Assembly: GCA_964508755.1 (NCBI GenBank)
Contig: CAZDUZ010000021.1
Span: 1 to 16,454 of the forward strand
Reading direction: 5' to 3'
DNA from: CAZDUZ01 sp964508755
GTDB lineage: Bacteria > Patescibacteriota > Dojkabacteria > SC72 > JAFGCJ01
DNA: 16,454 bases
Positions 7,664 to 15,747 of the stretch are shown piece after piece. The notes under the pieces were generated by a model. That model saw only the letters and a program-made list of their open reading frames with translations. It had not been told where the DNA came from and searched no databases. Position 1 is the stretch's first letter; each line of letters opens with the position of its first letter. Position numbers and translations under genes: made by a program.

Positions 7664-7715
7664 CCCAACCTCAATGCATCAAAAACCTACTCACTCAATA
7701 AATCAATAAATCACT

Positions 7716-8762
7716 TCACTTAGCCGTTTGTTCTACTCGCTCGACATTGTTAAAGAGTGAAAGACTTCTAAACGCAACAAAACCAACAAAAAACGGCATC
7801 CAGAAAGTTAATCCGCGATATACAATTGCAATAAGTGTAGCTGCTCCTCTATCGATTCCATAATGAGACAATACAAGAGTAAGTCCAAACTCCACGACCC
7901 CGATTCCATGGGGACCAGAAAACAAAGCCCCTGCAACACTACCGCTTACCAAAAAGCCAAAAAGAACAGGAAACGTCACCTCTTGTTGAAAAGCCAATAA
8001 CAAACAAATCGAAAGTAAGATCTGAAAAATGAAAACCGCAACCGAAATGAGCAACATACGACTCCACTCAGAACGGGCGGAAACAAGAAGCTCAAGAATT
8101 GTCCGCATTTCCTGTACACGTCCGAATGACCAGTCATCAGGAAGCAATCTCCGTTTCTTAATCCTTAACATGACACGATTAACAATCGAGGCAAAGAAAC
8201 CCAACAACTTCACCACAACAGCAGAACGATAGTATACGGTTATATACAACAACGCTTGAATGACAATGATAATAAGTGTAATACTTGCAGCCATCAGACT
8301 GAATCTATCGACACTTTTACCTGAAAGTATTACCGCAACAACAAGCGCGGAAATTGTAATAACAAATCCTATTTGCAAAAAAAGTGATTGAACGGCAAAT
8401 CCAAGTGCACCTCTCACATGTGAACTACCTTGATGACGAGTCTGTTTGATAAACAAAGCAGCACCGGCAAGGCCAAAGCTTGGTGTAATGATATTCGCAA
8501 ACAGAGACGCAAGATATACTTTAACCAACTCAATCTTTTGGAAAAGCACTCCGACAACTTTGTATGAGTAAAAGTATGACTCAACAACGGCCCAATACCA
8601 AATCACCGTTAAAAGAAGCGCACCAAGTAAGAAACTCCACACGCCATCACGCAGTGCGGATACCAACTGCTCCTGTTCTGAAAGTCGCGGAACGACGAAC
8701 ACCAGAACAGCAACAAACACGAGCCACATAAACCAACTGACTTTTTTCATATGTACGGTCAT
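7716..8762 (-). CDS. YbhN/UPF0104 (LPG-synthase TM region) flippase-like membrane protein
   Basis: This 348-aa protein is hydrophobic throughout with about eight helices, matching the membrane domain of lysylphosphatidylglycerol synthase/flippase (UPF0104, YbhN, AglD families) without the C-terminal aminoacyl-transferase domain. Diagnostic stretches are the N-terminal ANIITPSFGLAGAA region, and near the C-terminus SGPHGIGVVEFGL followed by a helix with AIVYRGLTFW, the family's Gly-Gly-x-Gly-x-x-Glu and Tyr-Arg elements. Such proteins are thought to move or help build lipid-linked molecules in the membrane. The ATG at 8762 is used; ATG 8750 (MKKVSWF) is equally possible, and neither has a Shine-Dalgarno sequence. 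It diverges from the PD-(D/E)XK nuclease gene (71-bp gap) and converges on the glycosyltransferase gene, so a shared envelope-glycolipid role is plausible but unproven. Confidence 0.85.
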   Translation of the reverse strand: MTVHMKKVSWFMWLVFVAVLVFVVPRLSEQEQLVSALRDGVWSFLLGALLLTVIWYWAVVESYFYSYKVVGVLFQKIELVKVYLASLFANIITPSFGLAGAALFIKQTRHQGSSHVRGALGFAVQSLFLQIGFVITISALVVAVILSGKSVDRFSLMAASITLIIIVIQALLYITVYYRSAVVVKLLGFFASIVNRVMLRIKKRRLLPDDWSFGRVQEMRTILELLVSARSEWSRMLLISVAVFIFQILLSICLLLAFQQEVTFPVLFGFLVSGSVAGALFSGPHGIGVVEFGLTLVLSHYGIDRGAATLIAIVYRGLTFWMPFFVGFVAFRSLSLFNNVERVEQTAK

Positions 8763-8827
8763 GTTACCACATCTTTACTATGAGTTCTAAACCTTTCACC
8801 GCATTAGCCTAATAAGAATCAATACGG

Positions 8828-8833
8828 TACAAT
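8828..8833 (+). promoter_or_regulatory. Likely -10 box abutting the nuclease start (leaderless start)
   Basis: TACAAT (5/6 of TATAAT) directly precedes ATG 8834. A start 7 nt downstream falls on the A of the second ATG at 8840, so the transcript would be leaderless from 8840. The -35 is weak (TTAGCC at 8804–8809, 18-bp spacer). Confidence 0.4.
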
Positions 8834-8839
8834 ATGACA

Positions 8840-9709
8840 ATGGCAGGAGATAAATATTCAGCAGTTTGGGTTTCCCATTCGTCAATAAGCGATTTTACCG
8901 CCTGTCCCCGCGCTTACTTCCTGAAAAACGTATATAAAAATCCCAAAAGTGGCAAGAAAATTCAATTGATGGCTCCACCCCTTGCACTTGGTCAGGTAGT
9001 ACATGAGGTTGTAGAGTCCCTCTCCGAACTTAAAACGGATACCCGATTTTCAAAACCCCTAACCGATAGACTCGAAGAAATTTGGCCAAAGATTTCTGGA
9101 GAGAAAGGTGGCTTTCCAAACATAGATGTGGAGACCCAGTATAAACGCCGCGCAGAAACAATACTGAGACGTCTCATGCAAAACCCCGGTCCACTCCTCA
9201 ATCTTGCGTATAAAATCAATATGGATCTTCCCCAGTATTGGCTTTCAGAAGAAGATAATATAATGCTCTGCGGAAAGATCGACTGGTTGGAATATTTAGA
9301 AGGTGAAAAAGCGGTACATATCATTGATTTCAAAACGGGAAGTGGCAAAGAGGCAAAAGAGTCACTCCAACTTCCCATCTATTTACTCCTTGCGACAAAC
9401 TGCCAACGCTTTCACGTAATAAAAGCAAGCTACTGGTATATCGAACAAGATGACCGACCCAAAGAGCAAGCGCTCCCCGACATAGAAAAATCTCGGGAAG
9501 AAGTATTAAAAATCGCAAAGAAAATTAAGCTTGCCCGTACTTTGGGTAGTTTTAACTGTCCACAGGGAAGCGGATGCAGGGCGTGCCGTCCATATGAGGC
9601 AATTCTTGAAGGAAAGGCGCAGATGGTGGGGACTGGAGAACATGGACACGATGTTTACATACTGAAAGAAGATCTTCCTGACGAGGAAGTTGAAGGCATG
9701 ATTCTATAA
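8840..9709 (+). CDS. RecB/Cas4-like PD-(D/E)XK nuclease with probable Fe-S cluster
   Basis: This stand-alone nuclease belongs to the RecB/AddB/Cas4 branch of PD-(D/E)XK. Residue numbers here count from the upstream ATG 8834, two codons before the start used. Visible motifs are SISDFTACPRAYFL with Cys24, His57 in GQVVHEVVE, Asp150 in CGKIDWLE, the catalytic IIDFKTG (Asp165, Lys167), and the LQLPIYLL helix of motif QxxxY. Near the C-terminus CPQGSGCRAC gives Cys242, Cys248 and Cys251. One Cys before and three after the nuclease core is the arrangement of the 4Fe-4S cluster in AddB and Cas4. No helicase or CRISPR array is adjacent. I prefer ATG 8840 because the -10 box abuts 8834; ATG 8834 adds two residues. 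A role in DNA end processing or repair is likely. Confidence 0.88.
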   Translation: MAGDKYSAVWVSHSSISDFTACPRAYFLKNVYKNPKSGKKIQLMAPPLALGQVVHEVVESLSELKTDTRFSKPLTDRLEEIWPKISGEKGGFPNIDVETQYKRRAETILRRLMQNPGPLLNLAYKINMDLPQYWLSEEDNIMLCGKIDWLEYLEGEKAVHIIDFKTGSGKEAKESLQLPIYLLLATNCQRFHVIKASYWYIEQDDRPKEQALPDIEKSREEVLKIAKKIKLARTLGSFNCPQGSGCRACRPYEAILEGKAQMVGTGEHGHDVYILKEDLPDEEVEGMIL

Positions 9710-9763
9710 ACACCAACACCGCCAGTGATAACTAGTACGTGAAATTCCTCCGTTTCAATATCA

Positions 9764-11035
9764 TCACTTAATGTACTTATCATGAAAATCAATCTCTTTT
9801 GGTGTTATAACAAAGAGAATTAACACTACAAACCCGCCAATAAGAGCGATCCATGAAAAAGCCCCTAAATTACCCGCTTGATCTGAAAGATATCCCGCTA
9901 CGACCGGTCCAATAATATAACCGGAATTTACTGCCAAATCCTCGATTCCAATAATTTCACTATCATATCGTCGAGACTCCTTCAAATAATCCGCAATAGC
10001 ACCCAACAGTGATGGAAGTGCAAGAGAAGTCATAAAAGACGAGCAAAAGACAAGCAAGAGAACGACAAATGGATCTCTCGACAATCCGACAAAGTAGAGA
10101 AAGATGCATGCGACGAAGAATGAAACAAACGCGGTTCTTTTTTTACCATAACGCGAACTAATCTTTTTAATAAACCATACTGAAATCAAACCTGGAATGA
10201 TTGCAGCTGCAAGAAACCACCCCCCGAAATCCGGTAATTGTGTAAATTCATCAGACAGAAGCGGTCCAATTGTCCAATAAACAGCATCAAAAAGGAATAT
10301 TACTGTAACAAATAGTACAACAGGCATCATTCGTTTACCTACTTTCGCCCATCGTAATGCTTCAATTTTCATTGAAACCGGTGGAAGACGAGGTGTATGA
10401 ACAATCGCAGCACTGGCTTTGACTTCATTGCTTCTTTTTTTCTTTCCTGTCAAAGAAAGAGCTACCCAGAACAAGAACGCAAAGAATAGAAACACCATCG
10501 CAAGGTATGCAGGGGTAAGATTTTCTGAGCTAAGAACCATACTCCCGGCAAGGAGAGGCCCAACTAAGTATCCAATGGATTTTACGATAGTAAGGTATCC
10601 GAAGCTTGCTGCATGATCCTCCTCTTTAACCTCTCTTGATACGAAATCAAAGTGAGCAAAAGTAAACATGTCATAATACAATCCCCAAATCATCATTGCG
10701 ATCAAGAAAACGGCAAGGGTAGAAGCATGCCAAATAAGTAAGGGATAGCCGGCACATAAGAGAAGTAACACAAGAAAAAGTCTACGATAGTGTGCCTTCC
10801 TAAGAATCATCGATAAACCGAAATCAAACAATGCCCCAAACAATGACGAGCACGCATATATTAAGCCCATCTGGGTATTTGAGAATCCTTCCTGAGTAAT
10901 GAGAATGGGGGTAAAGTACGACACAAAAGAATCATAGATCGCCCAGAAAAAAATCATAAGAGATATCACCACAAACAGTCTTCTCTGTGCAATAAATGAG
11001 GGTAATGCTCTGATTGAAATAGGTGAAACGTGCAT
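9764..11035 (-). CDS. Major facilitator superfamily transporter
   Basis: This 423-aa protein has about 12 hydrophobic helices in two six-helix halves, with a basic central loop (KKKRSNEVKA, about residue 197) between helices 6 and 7. The N-half shows the family's loop 2–3 region (ALFDFGLSMILRKAHYRR) and the C-half the equivalent WFIKKISSRYGKKRT, both basic as expected for MFS. The substrate cannot be deduced; drug or small-metabolite efflux is a guess. The start is ATG 11035. GAAGG lies only 3 nt upstream, too close for a normal Shine-Dalgarno sequence. A weak TTGCGT-17-TAGTGT pair would give a nearly leaderless mRNA. It converges on the nuclease gene, with a 54-bp gap that shows no terminator hairpin. 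Confidence 0.88.
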   Translation of the reverse strand: MHVSPISIRALPSFIAQRRLFVVISLMIFFWAIYDSFVSYFTPILITQEGFSNTQMGLIYACSSLFGALFDFGLSMILRKAHYRRLFLVLLLLCAGYPLLIWHASTLAVFLIAMMIWGLYYDMFTFAHFDFVSREVKEEDHAASFGYLTIVKSIGYLVGPLLAGSMVLSSENLTPAYLAMVFLFFAFLFWVALSLTGKKKRSNEVKASAAIVHTPRLPPVSMKIEALRWAKVGKRMMPVVLFVTVIFLFDAVYWTIGPLLSDEFTQLPDFGGWFLAAAIIPGLISVWFIKKISSRYGKKRTAFVSFFVACIFLYFVGLSRDPFVVLLLVFCSSFMTSLALPSLLGAIADYLKESRRYDSEIIGIEDLAVNSGYIIGPVVAGYLSDQAGNLGAFSWIALIGGFVVLILFVITPKEIDFHDKYIK

Positions 11036-11115
11036 CGTCCTTCTACACTACTGGGGAAATTGAGAAAACGCAAGAGAGAAGGTGCTTAGTCATCGAAAAT
11101 CGGGGTGATCGTACT

Positions 11116-11226
11116 ATGTACGAACGACTCCTTCCCTTTATTGATACGATTATCTCATGTTTTAAGGAGTTTGAGTATAAGTGGAAGTTCTTATTTGAGC
11201 TTCCAACTTTAGATTTAAGTTGTTAG
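11116..11226 (+). CDS. Possible 36-aa micro-ORF
   Basis: ATG 11116 opens a 36-codon frame (MYERLLPFIDTIISCFKEF…) ending in TAG at 11224–11226. The string GGTGATC (11104–11110), complementary to the 16S rRNA 3' end, lies 5 nt before the ATG. That is unusual in this window, where such sites are rare. The codons look protein-like, but the frame also contains an imperfect hairpin (AAGTGGAAG at 11179–11187 with CTTCCAACTT at 11200–11209). It may be a gene remnant. No family is recognised. Confidence 0.25.
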   Translation: MYERLLPFIDTIISCFKEFEYKWKFLFELPTLDLSC

Positions 11227-11236
11227 GGCGATTGTT

Positions 11237-11389
11237 ATGATTTACAAAAAGGGAAAAGGGGCTAGTATTTATTATAATTCGGGGTTTAGGAATTATGGGT
11301 GCTTAACAAGTTTGATTTTCTTACCGTTTCAGATAATTCTATATGCTTTGCTTTATGTTATAAAACCTCACAGGAAAGATCCTCAATGA
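11237..11389 (+). CDS. Possible 50-aa single-span membrane micro-protein
   Basis: ATG 11237 starts a 50-aa frame ending TGA at 11387–11389. The N-terminus is basic (MIYKKGKG), then one hydrophobic helix (about residues 22–42, LTSLIFLPFQIILYALLYVI) and a basic tail KPHRKDPQ. An AGGG lies 8 nt upstream of the ATG. It starts 10 bp after the preceding micro-ORF and overlaps the convergent nurA 3' end by 7 bp. A small hydrophobic peptide with charged ends next to a defence operon could be a toxin-like or accessory product, but that is speculation. It could equally be a chance frame in AT-rich spacer DNA. Confidence 0.35.
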   Translation: MIYKKGKGASIYYNSGFRNYGCLTSLIFLPFQIILYALLYVIKPHRKDPQ

Positions 11390-12744
11390 TTTATTCTTTC
11401 TTTAGCAAATTTTTCAAGTAATACACCGCTTGGATGATATGCAAGCGATACTAATTTATTCGCAAGTGCTATTGGTAAAAGTGAATTGTCAAACATATCG
11501 CACTTAAGTTTATCTATAGTACTCAATATTGACTTAAGATTTTTAAAATCATTTTCCTGAGGGTCTAACACAATACGTTCATTTTTGACTGGTATTGTAA
11601 CCACATATACTCGACCTGATTGAGATTTATAAATAACCTTACCTCCGTAATATGATGTTCTAGCATATGGTTCAGTACTATCACCACTTTTAGGAAGTAT
11701 ATATTTGTAAATATATTTATTACTTAAAAGTAAACACTGACCATTTTTCAATAACGAATTGTAGTCCTGAATATCTTTTGTAATTTCTAAGGCATGTTCT
11801 ACAAATGCTCCACTTTTCTCTAAACCTGCAATAAACAAGTTATGTTTATCTGCAAGATAATTACACAAAGATCGGAATGGTTTATGCATATTGGCTGTTT
11901 GTCCGAAGAAAGCGAGAGGCCCATCTTTTAAGAAGAATAGCTTGTTCAATAAGGAGGGTTGTTGCTCCAAAATATACTTTATATAGTGAGCCATCACGAT
12001 TTGTTCAATTAGTGTGGTTACATAGCCTAATATTCCGCCAGCACCTATTTCATCATCAATTGCCTCATGTAATCTAAATATATCTATTAAGAATAGCTCG
12101 TTATCACAATTGTTGCATTTAAAAGAAAAATCATCTCCGATTTTTTCTCGTTCAATTTTTATGTTTCTAGTCGAACAATGAGGGCAATTAGCGAGAACAT
12201 AATTCGATTTTGGTTCTTCAAGGAATTCTTCAAATACAAGCCATTTTAATGTCGTATAAAAATCACGCTTATCCCGTTTGAGAAGAAAGAACTGATGAAT
12301 TGTTTTTCTGATAGAATCAGTTAGAGAACCTGCATCAGAATAAACCATATTCTTAATAGGCAAGACTAATTTGAACCGTTCTAACTGCTTAAATTTCGCC
12401 ATATCTTCTGGGAATATGAATTCAGAATCGCTTATCTCTTGAAGATGCTCCAAATCAAAAAACAACGCCCCGAATTGAAAAAAAGCTATTTTAGAAGAAG
12501 GAAACTTTTTCTTTACAATTGCTTCTGTGTATCCTCCATCAATTGCAATTACATGTTGCAGATCACTTACAACTCCCCCAATGTCAATTAGAGGAGTAAC
12601 ATCGGTTTCGAGAACCTCAGTTTGCTCTTTTGGCAAAGCACATGTTGATAAATAATCTGAAACTGTAGGATCATTTATCACATGCGAGTGTGAACTTTTA
12701 CTCGCATATTCATTTGGTCTGTTAGAGTTTGATGTGTATGACAT
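11383..12744 (-). CDS. nurA: NurA-domain nuclease with inserted zinc ribbon
   Basis: NurA is a Mn-dependent 5'-3' exonuclease and single-strand endonuclease with an RNase H-like fold that works inside a HerA hexamer. The 453-aa protein shows the NurA landmarks: VIAIDGGYTE (Asp69, first metal ligand), LFFLKDGPLAFFG (Asp274), GLEKSG (307–312), and a C-terminal LLPIALANKLVSLAYHPSG. Between the first two blocks an insert carries CPHC (Cys187, Cys190) and CNNC (Cys210, Cys213), a zinc ribbon that may bind DNA or the partner. The first ~45 residues are polar and probably disordered. Its ATG follows the herA stop by one base (TAATATG), so synthesis is coupled to HerA. It is the last gene of the operon. 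No clear terminator is seen downstream. Confidence 0.85.
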   Translation of the reverse strand: MSYTSNSNRPNEYASKSSHSHVINDPTVSDYLSTCALPKEQTEVLETDVTPLIDIGGVVSDLQHVIAIDGGYTEAIVKKKFPSSKIAFFQFGALFFDLEHLQEISDSEFIFPEDMAKFKQLERFKLVLPIKNMVYSDAGSLTDSIRKTIHQFFLLKRDKRDFYTTLKWLVFEEFLEEPKSNYVLANCPHCSTRNIKIEREKIGDDFSFKCNNCDNELFLIDIFRLHEAIDDEIGAGGILGYVTTLIEQIVMAHYIKYILEQQPSLLNKLFFLKDGPLAFFGQTANMHKPFRSLCNYLADKHNLFIAGLEKSGAFVEHALEITKDIQDYNSLLKNGQCLLLSNKYIYKYILPKSGDSTEPYARTSYYGGKVIYKSQSGRVYVVTIPVKNERIVLDPQENDFKNLKSILSTIDKLKCDMFDNSLLPIALANKLVSLAYHPSGVLLEKFAKERINH

Positions 12745-12745
12745 A

Positions 12746-14761
12746 TTACTTATCAGCTAAAAATCTATCAATCTGGACAGGAACAACAAATGGATTAGTA
12801 TATGTTTTTACTCTTACAAAGCCTTTATCACTATCTGAACTAAATCTTACAAGAGAATCAGCAAAATCCGAGAAATCATAATATTTTCTCAACTCCCTTA
12901 TTTCTTCCTCATTGTTAAGATGTGCGATAAACCAATTTTGAGTATTTTTCAAAATATTTGCACTGATAGAACTGACCTCTTGAGTAGCATATATTAAACC
13001 TAAGTTAAGTTTTGCACCTTCTTTAGCAATTCTATTGTAGATTTGGCTAAGATCTTTCTCGTCTTTTTTAGGGAATAGATTATGTGCTTCTTCAAAATAG
13101 AACTGGATAAAATTCGTTAGTTTGCTTTCAATGAATTTATTCATTGAATCCTCAAAGATCTTCCTACATATTCTTTCTGAATAAAGATTTTGTATTTCTG
13201 GATCTCCTTGTGACAGATCAACAATGACGATCTCACCTTTTCGCAGGCTTTCTATTACTTTATCCTCGAAAGGTTTATCTGCAACACTCGTATGTAATTT
13301 AATTAGTGGTTTCAGTTTATGGTATCCACTTACAAAACTGGATGAGCCAGCCTGTTTTTTACGTGTCAGAAATATGATTATCGACTTCAATTCTTCATCC
13401 GCCCATTCTTTCCCTTTTTCAGTCTTATATTTTTTTAGGTAATCAATTTCGTCATATTTATCCCAAAGTTGACTAAACCAAATAACTGCATCATCAAGTG
13501 AGATTCCTTTTGATGGATCAATAGGACTAGATTCCCTAACTGCTTTATTTATATCCGCTTGTCCACTAAAGGAGACTTTGAAATTAGATGGTAAAGAAAA
13601 TCCCGCTTGAAATAAGCAACATTGATATGCAGCAACTTTTCTATCATACCTTACCTTCACGCTCATATCTTGATCATAATCCTCTGGCTTTTCCAAGTTA
13701 ATAGACAGAAAACCGTTAAGATAATCCGAACTTTCCCCAATCTCTTTAAAATGCCTTTGAATTAAAGAAAATCCTGATAAAACCTCTGTATAAAAATTGA
13801 CTTTCATTACATTAAAGCCTTCTTTCTCTAATACGCTGTACCTTGTTACTTGTTCCTTATAAAGTTCATAAATGGCAGTACCTTCATCCTGTTGATTAGC
13901 GTTTGCATACTCCCCATTAATGTCAAAAATAATCTGCCCGACTTTTTGTCGTGGAGATGAACCCTCAAAATTGCCTGTTCCAGAATAACTATCAACTTTA
14001 GTATTTTTTGCTTTTGATGATATTTCCTGTGTTGCTTCAATTATCTTTTTTAGGGTATTAGATTTTCCTGTCCTAGTCATACCGAATAATGCAGTTCTCT
14101 TGCCTAAGAAGTCCTTTGGGTTAATATAGACTTCAACATCTTCTTGATCATATTGAAATCTTCTGCTGGAACTATATCTTACCTTTCCAATTGGAAAGTC
14201 ATATTGACTTCCGACAATATCATCTTTGCTTCTTAGGTTGACGATATATCGAAGCACGTCACCACTTGCCTTATAAACAACATAGTTGTTCGATGAATAG
14301 AAGTTCTCAACATCTGCACCAAACTCAATTCGTTCTTTACCTTCTTCACCAATTTTATAAAATGTACCTAAAACCCTACACTCAAGACCTGAAAAACTAA
14401 ATTCATATCGTGTAAAAGTATCTAATTTGCTCTGTTGTCCATTCGTAATATCAACGTTATCTTTGTAGTACTCAATCATTGAACTAACGACATCATTATC
14501 TGTTGGTAGCTTAGACGGAGCTATTGCTCTTAAAAGTAAAGCTTCTTTCCTGTCAGGATCAGAATCACCTGTATAAAAAGCTAATAAAAAAGAACCATGA
14601 GGAATACCACCCGCTCTATGCTTCCAAGCATCTGAGATTAAGATTTGAGCCTTCGAATAATCTAAATAATATGGTTTCCCAACTAAAAATTTCTCGTTTA
14701 TTCCTTTCTTTAAAATATCTATTGATAATATTTGATCAATTTTGTCTTCGATTAATGCCAT
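12746..14761 (-). CDS. herA: HerA-type hexameric DNA translocase ATPase
   Basis: HerA is an FtsK-like ring ATPase that pumps duplex DNA and drives the NurA nuclease. The 671-aa protein has an N-terminal beta-rich segment fitting the HAS barrel, then Walker A FGMTRTGKSNT (about residues 226–236, Lys233), the conserved IIFDINGEYA (277–286), a helical insert (about 340–500), VIVDLSQGD, Walker B FYFEEAHNLFP (about 554–564, Glu557/Glu558), the sensor GLIYATQEVSSI, and a C-terminal arginine-containing region. It is longer than typical archaeal HerA, mainly through the central insert and a Gly/Ser-rich loop near 255–272. It sits 5 bp after the methyltransferase and 1 bp before nurA. No Shine-Dalgarno sequence is visible. 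The context suggests a defence translocase rather than a housekeeping repair enzyme. Confidence 0.9.
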   Translation of the reverse strand: MALIEDKIDQILSIDILKKGINEKFLVGKPYYLDYSKAQILISDAWKHRAGGIPHGSFLLAFYTGDSDPDRKEALLLRAIAPSKLPTDNDVVSSMIEYYKDNVDITNGQQSKLDTFTRYEFSFSGLECRVLGTFYKIGEEGKERIEFGADVENFYSSNNYVVYKASGDVLRYIVNLRSKDDIVGSQYDFPIGKVRYSSSRRFQYDQEDVEVYINPKDFLGKRTALFGMTRTGKSNTLKKIIEATQEISSKAKNTKVDSYSGTGNFEGSSPRQKVGQIIFDINGEYANANQQDEGTAIYELYKEQVTRYSVLEKEGFNVMKVNFYTEVLSGFSLIQRHFKEIGESSDYLNGFLSINLEKPEDYDQDMSVKVRYDRKVAAYQCCLFQAGFSLPSNFKVSFSGQADINKAVRESSPIDPSKGISLDDAVIWFSQLWDKYDEIDYLKKYKTEKGKEWADEELKSIIIFLTRKKQAGSSSFVSGYHKLKPLIKLHTSVADKPFEDKVIESLRKGEIVIVDLSQGDPEIQNLYSERICRKIFEDSMNKFIESKLTNFIQFYFEEAHNLFPKKDEKDLSQIYNRIAKEGAKLNLGLIYATQEVSSISANILKNTQNWFIAHLNNEEEIRELRKYYDFSDFADSLVRFSSDSDKGFVRVKTYTNPFVVPVQIDRFLADK

Positions 14762-14766
14762 GCTTT

Positions 14767-15747
14767 TTAATTTAATAATTTAAGTTTTGTTGTTTTTAAC
14801 TCTGGATCTTGCAATCTAATCTTGGCTTGTTCACTATATTCATCTGAGATATCGATACTAACCCATTTTCGATTCAATCTTTCAGCACAATAACCAGTAG
14901 TATTACTACCTGCAAACGGATCAAAAACAAGATCATTTTTATCCGTTAAGAACTCTATAAAGAATGAAGCCAGTTGTGACGACATTCTCGCAGGATGGGG
15001 TTTAATTTCTTTTTGTCTACATGCCTTTAAAAAGTAATCATTTGAACTAGTATTAGCAAAACTCATAATATTCTGAGGTAGTCTTAAATCCCTCTCGGGA
15101 TCAATTTGTTCAAATTCTAGCAAATTATGCATTATGCTTCCTCCGTTATCAGAAAGAAAACTCTTTTCTCCAATAACATGTTCTGATGGTCTTTTCCCAG
15201 AGTTATACTTCTTTTTTTTCAACAGTCGTTTCATGCTTTGACTATATGGTCTCAATATCTTAGTATTATCTGCCTTGGGAAAATCCGATTTTGACATCCA
15301 CCAAACATGAGTATAACTATCAACTGTCCTAATTCTATTAACTGTAACCCATTGTGCTGGAGAAGGTAATCTGGAAGGGTTATAACATATGAATTCTTGA
15401 CATAATCTTAGGTCTGCATCTTTACTTCCAACAAATGCTAGTAAGGACTCAAGGTGTAATAATGATTGTACAGGTCGCCCAGGCTCCCAAGCATTACCTA
15501 ATTCTATTATGATTGATCCGTTTGGGGCTAAAAGATCAGCAAAAAGAGGTGCAAGTTCTGCAAACCATTTTTTATATTCTTCGCCCTGTTTATTCCCATA
15601 CTTCTTTTTACTATTCAAAGGAAAAGGAGGTGAGGTAAGTATCAGTTGTACCTTGCCTTTAAACTTTTTCCCAAAAGCCCCCTTAATGTTTTTTATGGAA
15701 TCACCAATATAATATTCTCCTAGTTTTGTTTTATATAGTTTATTCAT
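14767..15747 (-). CDS. Beta-class DNA methyltransferase (N4-cytosine/N6-adenine)
   Basis: This 326-aa S-adenosylmethionine-dependent enzyme has its motifs in beta order. Catalytic motif IV LILTSPPFPLN (about residues 35–45) comes first, and the SAM-binding FDPFAGSNTTG (275–285) near the C-terminus is followed by WVSIDISDEY. A leading Ser before Pro-Pro is typical of N4-cytosine enzymes, while Asp-Pro-Pro-Tyr marks N6-adenine, so N4-cytosine is favoured but not certain. The region between (about 100–250) must hold target recognition. Its ATG overlaps the stop of the upstream gene (ATGA, 15744–15747), and GAGGA 6 nt upstream is a true Shine-Dalgarno match. As the modification enzyme of the operon it probably marks host DNA against the HerA–NurA pair. 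No classical restriction endonuclease is visible within the window. Confidence 0.92.
   Translation of the reverse strand: MNKLYKTKLGEYYIGDSIKNIKGAFGKKFKGKVQLILTSPPFPLNSKKKYGNKQGEEYKKWFAELAPLFADLLAPNGSIIIELGNAWEPGRPVQSLLHLESLLAFVGSKDADLRLCQEFICYNPSRLPSPAQWVTVNRIRTVDSYTHVWWMSKSDFPKADNTKILRPYSQSMKRLLKKKKYNSGKRPSEHVIGEKSFLSDNGGSIMHNLLEFEQIDPERDLRLPQNIMSFANTSSNDYFLKACRQKEIKPHPARMSSQLASFFIEFLTDKNDLVFDPFAGSNTTGYCAERLNRKWVSIDISDEYSEQAKIRLQDPELKTTKLKLLN

Noticed and set aside
7453..7674. A 73-codon minus-strand frame overlapping the 3' end of the glycosyltransferase gene
   Set aside because: About 70 bases are antisense to a real gene, the rest lies in the hairpin-rich gap, and no family or ribosome-binding site is visible. 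It is kept only as a possible remnant.
9710..9763. Bidirectional terminator between the convergent nuclease and MFS genes
   Set aside because: Only an ACTAGT palindrome is present, with no stem of useful length and no U-run.
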